Both the position numbers and the translations under genes were made by a program. The notes under the pieces are model-generated. The model did not search any database, was not told where the DNA came from, and saw only the letters and a program-made list of their open reading frames with translations. Positions 7,878-15,423 of a stretch of 21,564 nucleotides of DNA are shown here, piece after piece; the stretch's first letter is position 1, and each line of letters begins with the position of its first letter. The DNA is from Flavobacteriaceae bacterium (GTDB taxonomy: Bacteria; Bacteroidota; Bacteroidia; Flavobacteriales; Flavobacteriaceae): positions 1 to 21,564 of the forward strand of contig JAUWLK010000013.1 of the NCBI GenBank assembly GCA_030613745.1, read 5' to 3'.

Positions 7878-10562
7878 ATGAAAAAATATATTAAATATCC
7901 TCATTCATTAAAAACAAAAGAAATTCTCGATGAATTAGTCACCAATAGTAACGGACTTACCAGTGAAATTGCTAGAGAACGATTAACTAAATATGGTCTA
8001 AATGAAATACCAGAAGGTAAGTCCATTTCCATATTTCTTTTAATACTCAAACAATTCAAAAGTTGGTTGGTTATTATTCTTATCATTGCAGCTATTATAT
8101 CATGGTTTGCCGGTCACGTTTTAGATACTTGGGTTATAATTGCAGTAGTTTTCATTAATGCCGGTATTGGATTTTTTCAAGAATATCGTGCAGATAAAGC
8201 CATTGCTTCTTTAAAAAAAATGATTGTTAAAACTGCTAAAGTCTTACGTGATGGGAAATTAATTACAATACTTACCTCTCAACTTGTTCCGGGTGATATT
8301 TTGATACTTGAAGAAGGAGATAGCATTCCTGCCGATGGTAGAATCATACAATTTAAAAATTTCAGAACAATGGAGGCTTCACTAACAGGAGAATCACTCC
8401 CAATTTCTAAAAAAGAAGAAGTTTATGCTGAAAATACAGTTTTAGCAGATAGAAAAAATATGGTTTGGAAAGGCACTTTTGTGGCTGGCGGCTATGCCAA
8501 AGTAGTCATAACCGGAACAGGAATAAAAACGGCTATTGGTGATATATCCGAAACGCTTGGCAAAATTGAAGTAAAACGGACCAATTTTATGAAAAAGACA
8601 GATATTTTGGCCAAACATATGTCAATTATCGCTATTACAAGCTCAGTGTTAATATTTTTGATCGGATATTTTTACAGACATTTCGAAATAAAAGAAATCC
8701 TTCTTATTTCTATCGCAGCTTTAGTAGCTGCTGTACCTGAAGGATTGCCTGCCGTCATTTCCATAGTATTGGCTATAGGGGCAAATCGTATGGCAAAACG
8801 AAATGCAATTGTCAGGGAATTTACTGCAACAGAAACTCTAGGTGTTGTTACTGCAATATTAACTGACAAAACAGGAACCCTCACACAAAATTCCTTAACT
8901 GTTAAAAAAGTGTTTATTCCCGGCACATCAGATTACACTGTTACCGGCGTAGGTTGGTTTCCAGCAGGTAATTTCATACAACAGAAAACTATTATTAATG
9001 CAGAGAATAATAGTGTCCTGCAAAAACTATTAAAAATAGCTGCAGTATCTAATAATTCAGAATTTCGTCACGACAAACAAGCTGATACCTATGAGTTAAT
9101 TGGTGACCCAACTGAAGGGGCATTGTCAGTATTAGCAAGAAAAGGAGGTATACACCGTGAGTATTTTCAACAGTATAAGATAGACGACCTTCCTTTTGAT
9201 TCAACTATAAAATTAAGGGCAACATTAATAAAAGAAAACAACCACCATGAACTTTATGTAACAGGCGCTCCTGAAAAATTACTGGAACTTTCAATATCAG
9301 TATTGACATCCCATGGTGAATCAAAGCTAAAGAAAAAAGAAAAAGAACAAATTCAACAAAAAATTTCTGAGTGGTCTAATCGTGCCATGCGGGTAATTGC
9401 ATTAGCATATAAAAGACAAGACATAAATATAATTGATGAGGAAACTATTGATGATTTGGTATTTGTTGGAATAACAGGAATGATCGACCCTCCAAGGGTG
9501 GATTCTAAAGAGGCTGTAGAAAAATGTAAACAGGCAGGTATTCGTGTCATTATGGTAACAGGCGATCATGTAAACACAGCTGTAGCCATTGCTAAAACAA
9601 CAGGAATCATTGATGATATAGCCGAAAATGAAGTTGTGGCATTAACCGAACAACAATTGCTTCAGTTAGATAAAGATGAATTTGACAAAGCAATTAGAAA
9701 TATTTCTGTTTTTGCTCGCCTTACACCTAAAATGAAATTAAAAATAGCAGAGCGTTTACAAGCAATGGGACATCTCATTGCAATGACCGGTGATGGTGTA
9801 AATGATGCGCCTGCACTTAAACAAGCAGATGTTGGTATCTCTATGGGAATTATGGGAACTGATGTTGCCCGTGATAGTTCAGATCTTGTACTGGCTGATG
9901 ATAATTTTGCAACTGTTGTAAATGCTGTTGAAGAAGGAAGAATTGTATTTACAAATTCTCGTCAAACAAGTTTTTTTCTGGTAACAACCAATATTGCAGA
10001 AAGTGTTACGCTACTTGTTTCTATTCTTTTGGGTTTACCACTACCTTTAACGGCAACACAAATTCTTTGGCTCAATCTGGTAACTGATGGTGTTACAGAT
10101 ATGGCATTGGCAACTGAACCTGGACATGGTGATATCATGAAAACGAGTCCGCTGTTGAAAAACGAGAATATATTGAACAAAGAAGTAATGCCTTTTCTAT
10201 TTATCAATGTTTTTCTGATGGTTGGACTTTCATTGGCAACCTTTTATTATTATATAAATGATAGTGTAGAAAAAGGTCGTACCGGAGTATTTATCATTAT
10301 GGCTTTCACCCAATTATTCAATGTATTTAATCTAAGAAATATCCACAAGTCTGTATTTGAAATAGGTTTATTTTCTAACAAATATATCAACCTTGCCATA
10401 TTTATTTCAGTATTACTATTAATCCTAGTCACAGAAGTTCCAATTCTAGCTTCATTATTTCATTTTAAATCACTTTATATAGTTGATTTAATAATATTAT
10501 TCGCACTTTCCTCTTCGGTGCTGTGGGCTGGTGAATTGTATAAGTTGTTAAATAAAAACTAA
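7878..10562 (+). CDS. P2A-type calcium-transporting P-type ATPase
   Basis: This 894-residue inner-membrane pump should export Ca2+ driven by ATP. In order: cation-ATPase N domain (about 8-47), M1-M2 (about 55-100), actuator domain with TGES at 170-173, M4 with PEGLP at 287-291, phosphorylation motif DKTGTLTQ with Asp330, nucleotide domain (about 340-535), DPPR at 537-540, TGD at 561-563, hinge TGDGVNDAP at 637-645, and M5-M10. The residues matching SERCA calcium ligands are present: Glu288 in M4, Asn705 and Glu708 in M5, Asn733, Thr736 and Asp737 in M6. In M8 the SERCA Glu908 position appears to be Gln (segment FTQLFNVFN), as in plasma-membrane calcium pumps, which may change stoichiometry or counter-transport. 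Length is normal. The kinase gene begins 5 bp after its stop. A remnant of a second copy of its 3' end lies at 12139-12279. Confidence 0.93.
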   Translation: MKKYIKYPHSLKTKEILDELVTNSNGLTSEIARERLTKYGLNEIPEGKSISIFLLILKQFKSWLVIILIIAAIISWFAGHVLDTWVIIAVVFINAGIGFFQEYRADKAIASLKKMIVKTAKVLRDGKLITILTSQLVPGDILILEEGDSIPADGRIIQFKNFRTMEASLTGESLPISKKEEVYAENTVLADRKNMVWKGTFVAGGYAKVVITGTGIKTAIGDISETLGKIEVKRTNFMKKTDILAKHMSIIAITSSVLIFLIGYFYRHFEIKEILLISIAALVAAVPEGLPAVISIVLAIGANRMAKRNAIVREFTATETLGVVTAILTDKTGTLTQNSLTVKKVFIPGTSDYTVTGVGWFPAGNFIQQKTIINAENNSVLQKLLKIAAVSNNSEFRHDKQADTYELIGDPTEGALSVLARKGGIHREYFQQYKIDDLPFDSTIKLRATLIKENNHHELYVTGAPEKLLELSISVLTSHGESKLKKKEKEQIQQKISEWSNRAMRVIALAYKRQDINIIDEETIDDLVFVGITGMIDPPRVDSKEAVEKCKQAGIRVIMVTGDHVNTAVAIAKTTGIIDDIAENEVVALTEQQLLQLDKDEFDKAIRNISVFARLTPKMKLKIAERLQAMGHLIAMTGDGVNDAPALKQADVGISMGIMGTDVARDSSDLVLADDNFATVVNAVEEGRIVFTNSRQTSFFLVTTNIAESVTLLVSILLGLPLPLTATQILWLNLVTDGVTDMALATEPGHGDIMKTSPLLKNENILNKEVMPFLFINVFLMVGLSLATFYYYINDSVEKGRTGVFIIMAFTQLFNVFNLRNIHKSVFEIGLFSNKYINLAIFISVLLLILVTEVPILASLFHFKSLYIVDLIILFALSSSVLWAGELYKLLNKN

Positions 10563-10567
10563 AAGAA

Positions 10568-11068
10568 ATGATTATCATCGTATTTGGATTACCGGGATCG
10601 GGCAAAAGTTATTTTGCTACAAAGCTTGCAAAGAAACTTCAGGCAAGATATATTAATAGCGATGTGGTAAGGAATAAACTATTTGTTGTCAAAGAATATT
10701 CTCAGGAGGAAAAAATGAAAGTTTACAATGAAATGATCAGAAAAATGAAAACTGCCTTCCAACATAAGAAAAGTATTGTTTTAGATGCTACTTTTTATAA
10801 AAAAAGTATTCGAAATAAATTCAGTAAAGCTGTTAAAGAATTTGGACAAAGCATTATATTTATAGAAGTTTGGGCCGATCAAAAAATTATTATAGAACGT
10901 ATGAGTCGGAAACGACCATATAGCGATGCAGATTATTCTGTTCACCTTTATATTAAAGAAGTTTTTGAACCAATGAAAAGAGAACATCTTATACTTCAAT
11001 CAACACAAGAAAATATTGATATAATGCTGGATATGGCACTTAAATATATTCAAAAAAGTCATGGATAA
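10568..11068 (+). CDS. P-loop kinase, AAA_33/COG0645-type
   Basis: This 166-residue soluble protein begins with a Walker A loop GLPGSGKS at 7-14. INSDVVRNKL follows at about 34-43, then the LDAT motif with a Walker-B-like Asp near residue 78, and a LID-like MSRKRPYSDAD segment near 111-121 with spaced arginines. This is the layout of small nucleotide- or sugar-type kinases of the zeta/AAA_33 group. The phosphorylated substrate is unknown. It starts 5 bp after the ATPase stop and overlaps the next gene by 8 bp, so the three genes form one operon. In many bacteria this domain is the C-terminal half of a fusion with the COG2187 domain encoded here by the next gene; here it is separate and comes first. 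It has no signs of truncation. Confidence 0.8.
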   Translation: MIIIVFGLPGSGKSYFATKLAKKLQARYINSDVVRNKLFVVKEYSQEEKMKVYNEMIRKMKTAFQHKKSIVLDATFYKKSIRNKFSKAVKEFGQSIIFIEVWADQKIIIERMSRKRPYSDADYSVHLYIKEVFEPMKREHLILQSTQENIDIMLDMALKYIQKSHG

Positions 11069-12080
11069 ATACCAAATCAAAAAGCTCATACAGTATGGAA
11101 CCTACAAAGGAGAGCTTCTTAACGGAAAGCTGGTTGAAACTCACATTTCATGGGTGATCCTGACCAAAAAATTTGCATTCAAGATCAAAAAGAAGATGCA
11201 ATATTCTTTTCTAAATTTTTCTTCACTGGATAAACGAAAATATTATTGTGAACGAGAGTTATTGTTAAATAGAAGATTTTCAGATATTTACCTGGATGTT
11301 CTTCCAATTAAAAGTGAGGGTAACAACCTATCTATAGGAGTTGGCAAAGGGGTAACTATTGATTATGCAGTTAGAATGAAGAGGTTACAAACAGCCAAAC
11401 AAATGGATAACTTGTTACGAAAAAAGCGTATTAACAAAACACAAATAAAGGTACTTGCCAAAAAGATAGCCGCTTTTCATCAAAGAACTGATATTATCTA
11501 TACTCCTTTTAATAAAACCCAAGCTAAAAATGAATTCAACGATATTTTAAGTGTTGCAGATTGGATTAAAACAAATTTGGGAAATAGCTATGCTGATCTT
11601 ATTGAAAAAGCTATTATGAACAGTGATACTTTTTTAGATCAAAACGAACAATTTATTGCAAAGCGGATCAAGGCGGGCTTTTGGCGTGATGGCCATGGTG
11701 ATTTGCACTCAAAAAATATTTTTCTCTATCAAGATCCTGTTATTTTCGACTGTATTGAATTTAATGATACTTTCCGGCAAATAGATGTACTCAATGAAGT
11801 TGCTTTTTTCTGTATGGATTTGGAAGCTTTTCAGCGAGGGGATTTAAGCAAACAATTCATGCAAACTTACCTTGAATTATTTCCTTGTATGAAAAGCCAA
11901 AATGAAGAAAAACTATTTACCTATTATAAATGTTACCGAACCAATGTTCGAGCCAAGGTAAACACATTAAGAGCTATGCAGTCTATTGATAAAATTGAAA
12001 TAAACAAATATTGTATTGAGATAAAGAAATACCTGAATATGATGGATTATTATAATGGTGAGTTTCATTCACCAAATTAA
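11061..12080 (+). CDS. APH-fold predicted kinase, COG2187 family
   Basis: This 339-residue protein has an N-terminal lobe with the family pattern VETHISWVILTKKFAFKIKK (25-44) and FLNFSSLDKRKYYCERELLL (50-69). The catalytic Brenner loop GHGDLHSKN at 211-219 carries the expected catalytic Asp214, and DCIEFND at 230-236 provides the metal-binding Asp230. The family belongs to the aminoglycoside-phosphotransferase/protein-kinase superfamily, but members are not known resistance enzymes and the substrate is unknown. Its ATG lies inside the end of the P-loop kinase gene (8-bp overlap, different frame), implying translational coupling and probably joint function, as in homologues where the two domains are fused. 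Both catalytic motifs are intact. No terminator is evident in the gap that follows. Confidence 0.85.
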   Translation: MDKYQIKKLIQYGTYKGELLNGKLVETHISWVILTKKFAFKIKKKMQYSFLNFSSLDKRKYYCERELLLNRRFSDIYLDVLPIKSEGNNLSIGVGKGVTIDYAVRMKRLQTAKQMDNLLRKKRINKTQIKVLAKKIAAFHQRTDIIYTPFNKTQAKNEFNDILSVADWIKTNLGNSYADLIEKAIMNSDTFLDQNEQFIAKRIKAGFWRDGHGDLHSKNIFLYQDPVIFDCIEFNDTFRQIDVLNEVAFFCMDLEAFQRGDLSKQFMQTYLELFPCMKSQNEEKLFTYYKCYRTNVRAKVNTLRAMQSIDKIEINKYCIEIKKYLNMMDYYNGEFHSPN

Positions 12081-12138
12081 CGACATTGTACTGAATATTA
12101 TGTAAGTTATAAATTACATTGAGGAATTACCATATTCA

Positions 12139-12279
12139 TAGAGGTTTTTTTAAAACTCTAGCTACATTATTTAATTTTAAATTTTAAATCACGTTTATAT
12201 AGTTGATCTAATATTATTGTTTGCACTTTTTTCTACCGTGCTCTGGGCAGGTGAATTGTATAAATTTTTGATTAAATAA
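12139..12279 (+). pseudogene. Decayed 3' fragment of a P-type ATPase paralogue
   Basis: From 12157 the DNA aligns with the last ~115 bp of the ATPase gene (10445-10562). Shared blocks include TATATAGTTGAT, GGTGAATTGTATAA and the stop region. In frame, the end reads LFALFSTVLWAGELYKFLIK and then TAA, against LFALSSSVLWAGELYKLLNK in the intact pump. The copy has a 7-nt duplication of TTTTAAA near 12182, a 1-nt insertion and a 3-nt deletion, so the frame is broken and the fragment is dead. Upstream similarity probably extends to about 12139, where a degraded EV..LATLFNFK can be read. It marks a former second ATPase copy, or a duplication event that once flanked the kinase pair. Confidence 0.8.
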
Positions 12280-12305
12280 ATATTATATTTACATAACTCA
12301 AAAAC

Positions 12306-12313
12306 TAAATTTG
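12306..12313 (+). promoter_or_regulatory. Possible -7 element for the DUF2400 gene
   Basis: TAAATTTG matches TAnnTTTG and would give a leader of about 80 nt before the ATG at 12403. No -33 TTG is found at 17-23 nt upstream, so support is weak. Confidence 0.3.
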
Positions 12314-12402
12314 AAATTTATAAAAATGAATGATTCCTTGGTATATAATGATATGCAAAAAACAGCTAATGCTTTTCTAAAAATTTAATTTTTATCACAA
12401 TT

Positions 12403-13167
12403 ATGACTCAAAATGAACTCAAAGAGTTTTTAGAGACTAAAGTTATTGCATACAATAATCCTAAATTTATTGAAAGTGATCCTATTCAAATACCACATCA
12501 ATTTTCTTTAAAAGAAGACATTGAAATATCCGCTTTTTTAACTGCAACCATCGCTTGGGGAAATAGAAAAATGATTATCAAAAATGCACATAAAATGATG
12601 AATTTACTAGGGAATTCACCTTATGATTTTATAATGCAACATAATGATAATCAACTAGATTACTTTGACAACTTTGTTCATAGAACTTTTAATTCAAACG
12701 ATTTTAGCTATTTTATAAAATCGCTAAAAAATATTTATCATAACCATAACGGATTGGAATCTGTTTTTTCAAAATATGCTGAAAATGATTCTATGCAAAA
12801 TGCAATCCATCATTTTAAAAAAATATTTTTTGAAATAGAACACCCAATCAGAACACAAAAACATATTTCAGATCCTCAAAAGGGTTCCGCTGCAAAACGA
12901 ATAAACATGTTTTTACGATGGATGGTTAGAAATGACAATGCCGGTGTAGATTTTGGTATCTGGGAGACATTGTCTCCTTCGCAACTTTCTTGCCCCTTAG
13001 ATGTACACTCAGGTAATGTAGCAAGAAAATTAGGTTTACTATCACGCAAACAAAACGACGCAAAAGCTTTGTTAGAATTAGATTCAAATCTTAGAAAACT
13101 AGACTCGAGAGATCCTGTAAAATTTGATTTTGCACTATTTGGTCTTGCTGTTTTAGAAAAGTTTTAA
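12403..13167 (+). CDS. TIGR02757/DUF2400 family conserved protein
   Basis: This 254-residue soluble protein has the usual length of the family. It shows family-typical segments: KEDIEISAFLTATIAWGNRK (about 37-56), KRINMFLRWMVR (165-176), and LSCPLDVHSGNVARKLGLL (195-213), followed by LDSRDPVKFDFALFGLAV near the C-terminus. The CPLDVHSGNVARKLGL stretch resembles the helix-hairpin-helix/Asp region of DNA glycosylases of the HhH-GPD superfamily (compare DTHV-x-RVA-x-RLG). A nucleic-acid role is inference only; no biochemical function is established to my knowledge. It appears to be a single-gene transcription unit with a REP-like cluster just after its stop and a hairpin terminator shared with the convergent gene. 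Confidence 0.85.
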   Translation: MTQNELKEFLETKVIAYNNPKFIESDPIQIPHQFSLKEDIEISAFLTATIAWGNRKMIIKNAHKMMNLLGNSPYDFIMQHNDNQLDYFDNFVHRTFNSNDFSYFIKSLKNIYHNHNGLESVFSKYAENDSMQNAIHHFKKIFFEIEHPIRTQKHISDPQKGSAAKRINMFLRWMVRNDNAGVDFGIWETLSPSQLSCPLDVHSGNVARKLGLLSRKQNDAKALLELDSNLRKLDSRDPVKFDFALFGLAVLEKF

Positions 13168-13170
13168 AAT

Positions 13171-13247
13171 ACTCATGGAGTGACTGTGACTACTAAGTTA
13201 CTCATCTGATGACTCTTTTCATAGCGGTCATTAGTCATCTGATGAAT
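13171..13247. repeat. REP-like cluster of three 15-bp dyads
   Basis: Three imperfect palindromes of the form A-N-TCA-N5-TGA-N-T are present: ACTCATGGAGTGACT (13171-13185), ACTCATCTGATGACT (13200-13214) and AGTCATCTGATGAAT (13233-13247), with starts 29 and 33 bp apart. The last two are near-reverse complements and can form a long hairpin. The unit 13200-13247 recurs at 20589-20636 with 44 of 48 bases identical; the four differences are all transitions. The cluster begins 4 bp after the DUF2400 stop codon. It is separate from the terminator at 13273. Confidence 0.75.
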
Positions 13248-13272
13248 CATAAATCATGAACTATAAAACAAA

Positions 13273-13297
13273 AAAAGCAGGCAATATGCCTGCTTTT
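13273..13297. terminator. Bidirectional terminator between convergent genes
   Basis: AAAAGCAGGCA, a 3-nt loop ATA, and TGCCTGCTTTT form an 11-bp perfect stem with A and T tracts at its ends. It lies between the DUF2400 stop (13167) and the stop of the convergent lipoprotein gene (13321) and fits termination from both sides. Confidence 0.85.
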
Positions 13298-13320
13298 ATT
13301 AATATTCATTATTTATTAAT

Positions 13321-14424
13321 TTATTTTGCTTGTGAAATTGCTTTAACATGGGCAAATACATCAACTCCGCTAACTTTTAACTCCAATTGTTTATCATACA
13401 TTTTAACTCCTTTGACATCATTTAGTTGACCTTCAGGCGAAATTGCCTTAATACCATAAAACTCTCCTTTTTTGTTAATAGCTTTTATATGAATTATATT
13501 TCCTGAACGGCTAACCCCTTTCACATCCAATTTATCTCCTTCAGGAGTAAGAGCTTTAATATCATAAATAGTACCATCCTCACCAATAACTTTAACTGGA
13601 GCATATTTATCATCACTTAATAATACTTTTATCGGTAATTGTGCATCACCAATAAAAGCTTTAATATCCATAAGGCTTCGTTGGTTAGATTCTCTGATTG
13701 CTTTGATATCAAAAGTATTTCCATCCTTATCTATTGCCATAACATCTAATAACCTACCCTCTGGATGAATTGCTTTAATATGCCAAATAAAATTTTTACC
13801 TGAACACTCCATCGGTGGCAATGCTTTAATATGTGCATGCACTTCAACTCCATTAATCTTACACTCAATATTTTCTTTAGTTACCTTAATTCCTTTTACA
13901 TCATTAAGTTTACCTTCTGGTGAAATTGCTTTTACACCATAAAACGTTCCATCTTTATTAATTGCTTTTATATGTATTATATTCCCCGAGCGAGCTACTC
14001 CTTTCACATCAAGTTTATTACCATCAGAAGTAATAGCTTTAATATCAAATATAGTTCCATCCTCACCTATTGCTTTAACTGGTTTATACTTATCTTCACT
14101 TACTAAAATTTTAATAGGTATTTTTTTACCTCCAACAAAGGCTTTTATATCAATAAGACTCCGTTGATCAGAATTTTGAATAGCTTTAACATCATAGATA
14201 TTTCCGTCTTTATCTAAAGCCTTAATGTCTAAAAAACCACCTTCAGGGTGTATTGCTTTAATGTGCCAAATAATCTCATTAAAACTAACGGTTTCAGCCT
14301 CTTTCAAGGTTTCGGCAACTTTGGGTGCATTGTTAGTACAACCAAATAATAAAATTAAAAGCCCAAGAATTGAAACAATTCTTATTGTACGGAATACTAA
14401 CGAAATGTTATTCATTTTTCTCAT
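13321..14424 (-). CDS. Lipoprotein made of two tandem 161-residue IKAI-repeat units
   Basis: This 367-residue protein starts with a lipoprotein signal (lipobox LFGC, Cys29). The rest is two tandem copies of one domain: copy A from Trp53 to about 213 and copy B from Trp214 to the end, offset exactly 161 residues. Both begin WHIKAIHPEG and contain SLxDIKAF, EDGTI-x-DIKA and SGNIIHIKAIN. Each domain is itself a series of about nine units of roughly 20 residues with pattern [DHG]-[IV]-K-[AG]-[IVLF]-x2-[DE]G, probably short beta strands and turns as in a propeller or solenoid. I do not recognise a named family or function. As a lipoprotein with no catalytic motif it is probably a structural or binding protein of the periplasm or outer membrane. 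It is divergent from the lipoprotein gene at 14757. M1 and M4 are both possible starts; M1 is used. Confidence 0.85.
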   Translation of the reverse strand: MRKMNNISLVFRTIRIVSILGLLILLFGCTNNAPKVAETLKEAETVSFNEIIWHIKAIHPEGGFLDIKALDKDGNIYDVKAIQNSDQRSLIDIKAFVGGKKIPIKILVSEDKYKPVKAIGEDGTIFDIKAITSDGNKLDVKGVARSGNIIHIKAINKDGTFYGVKAISPEGKLNDVKGIKVTKENIECKINGVEVHAHIKALPPMECSGKNFIWHIKAIHPEGRLLDVMAIDKDGNTFDIKAIRESNQRSLMDIKAFIGDAQLPIKVLLSDDKYAPVKVIGEDGTIYDIKALTPEGDKLDVKGVSRSGNIIHIKAINKKGEFYGIKAISPEGQLNDVKGVKMYDKQLELKVSGVDVFAHVKAISQAK

Positions 14425-14756
14425 ACCAGATTATTTAAAAATTATTTATTTGTTTATTTAAATTATTCTTAATTTACTTTTTCATAGCTGTTTTAATAGC
14501 AATAAAATATTTCTTAAAGTTAAGTCTAAATCCTTAATTATCTGCTGATAAAAATCAGTTTATTGATATATTTAAATATTATCAAATATGAATTTAATCT
14601 ATTTGGTTTAGGTGTTTTTAAGAGGTTTTAATGTGCTTTATGGAAAGATTAAACTCTTCATTCTGATGAGAATCATTATATCTACTGATTTTCATCATTG
14701 ATAAATTAAATTGCTTACTATACTTTCGAGCTCATGAACCCCAAAATATAGAAACT
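14425..14756. other. 332-bp divergent region between two lipoprotein genes
   Basis: The region must hold promoters for both flanking genes, but no exact TAnnTTTG is found in a suitable place for either. On the plus strand TATACTTTCG near 14720 is the closest. A Fur-box-like site and hairpin (14665-14696) are listed separately. No open frame of coding character is visible. Confidence 0.5.
14665..14696. promoter_or_regulatory. Fur-box-like site within an inverted repeat
   Basis: TGAGAATCATTATAT at 14667-14681 matches the 7-1-7 Fur consensus TGATAATNATTATCA at most positions. The segment also forms a 10-bp stem, GATGAGAATC (14665-14674) with GATTTTCATC (14687-14696), containing one G-T pair and a 12-nt loop. 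It lies about 75 bp upstream of the lipoprotein start at 14757, where it could control that gene and perhaps the divergent one. Iron or metal control is inference from the motif only. Confidence 0.3.
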
Positions 14757-15323
14757 ATGAGCAAATTAAATTATGTTTTTATTTTAAGTCTGGTGTTACT
14801 GTTTTTCACAGGCTGCACCGAAGAAGAGATCCTGCCTAAGTCTTTGGACACAGGTGATGATATTTCTCTAAAAAATACTAAAACAAAGCATTTTGTACCA
14901 TTTAAAGCTACATTTGAAGTATATATAGATAAGGTTACCCATATCCCGCCTCCCCTCCCAAAAGAACAGAATGTGATTGGTAATGGAAATGCTACACATC
15001 TAGGTAAAACAGAATTGTTTATGGAACAAAAATGGTGGCCACCACATGCCCCGCCTTTAATCCCACCATGGACTGGTACAGGAATCGGTGAGATTACTTT
15101 TACTGCAGCTAATGGGGATATATTATTGGCAGAATATAATAATGCTACAGGTTTTCATAAAACAAATAACCTTGTGATTCTTAAATTTACAGGTTATTTT
15201 AAAAATGGAGGAAGCGGTAGATTTGCAAATGCTCAAGGTTCATTTGAGTATTATGGAGAGTATAACCCAATGATAAATAAAGCAATAGCAACTCTTAGAG
15301 GCAAAATAAAGTACCACAAATAA
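14757..15323 (+). CDS. Small surface-type lipoprotein with barrel-like domain
   Basis: This 188-residue protein has a lipoprotein signal with lipobox FTGC (Cys20), followed at once by T-E-E-E. Acidic residues just after the cysteine fit the Bacteroidota lipoprotein export signal, so surface exposure is likely. The mature part has GNGNATHLGKTELF (about 75-88), a Pro/Trp-rich insert WWPPHAPPLIPPW, GIGEITFTAANGDILLAEY (about 109-127) and GSGRFANAQGSFEYYGEYN (about 152-170). This THLG...AANGD...GGSGRF-x-NA-x-GS pattern is common in small secreted bacterial proteins predicted to fold as an eight-stranded barrel. The function is unknown. It is a monocistronic gene with its own terminator at 15346. 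Confidence 0.75.
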   Translation: MSKLNYVFILSLVLLFFTGCTEEEILPKSLDTGDDISLKNTKTKHFVPFKATFEVYIDKVTHIPPPLPKEQNVIGNGNATHLGKTELFMEQKWWPPHAPPLIPPWTGTGIGEITFTAANGDILLAEYNNATGFHKTNNLVILKFTGYFKNGGSGRFANAQGSFEYYGEYNPMINKAIATLRGKIKYHK

Positions 15324-15345
15324 TTTTTAAGCTCTTTAAATTAAG

Positions 15346-15371
15346 AAGCCTTCTTTTCGGAAGGCTTTTTT
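15346..15371 (+). terminator. Rho-independent terminator of the small lipoprotein gene
   Basis: AAGCCTTC, loop TTTTCG, and GAAGGCTT form an 8-bp perfect stem followed by a T run to 15371. It lies 22 bp after the stop codon at 15323. Confidence 0.88.
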
Positions 15372-15423
15372 GAGGTAAACACAATTTATATATTTTCGAT
15401 CTAAAAAATGAAACAATATTAAA

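Larger units (their letters stand above)
12081..12402. other. 322-bp gap between the APH-fold kinase and the DUF2400 gene
   Basis: Apart from the ATPase remnant and a possible -7 element at 12306, I see a 20-codon ATG frame (12326-12388, product starting MNDSLVYNDM). It lacks supporting features and I do not call it a gene. 12081-12138 shows nothing recognisable and no clear terminator. Confidence 0.5.

Noticed and set aside
11061..12080. Aminoglycoside resistance gene
   Set aside because: The APH-type catalytic loop is present, but the N-terminal lobe has the COG2187 pattern (ETHISWV...YKVKK-like), a family not known for drug resistance.
12326..12388. 20-codon ATG frame before the DUF2400 gene
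   Set aside because: Too short, no recognisable sequence, and no evidence of leader-peptide attenuation such as a following hairpin.
13171..13247. CRISPR array or simple terminator
   Set aside because: The repeats are palindromic, unequal in core, and the spacers are partly conserved between loci; a separate, much better terminator lies at 13273-13297.
14510..14600. Possible hairpins around GATAAAAATC / TTTATTGATA
   Set aside because: Weak, AT-only stems of the sort expected in this sequence composition.
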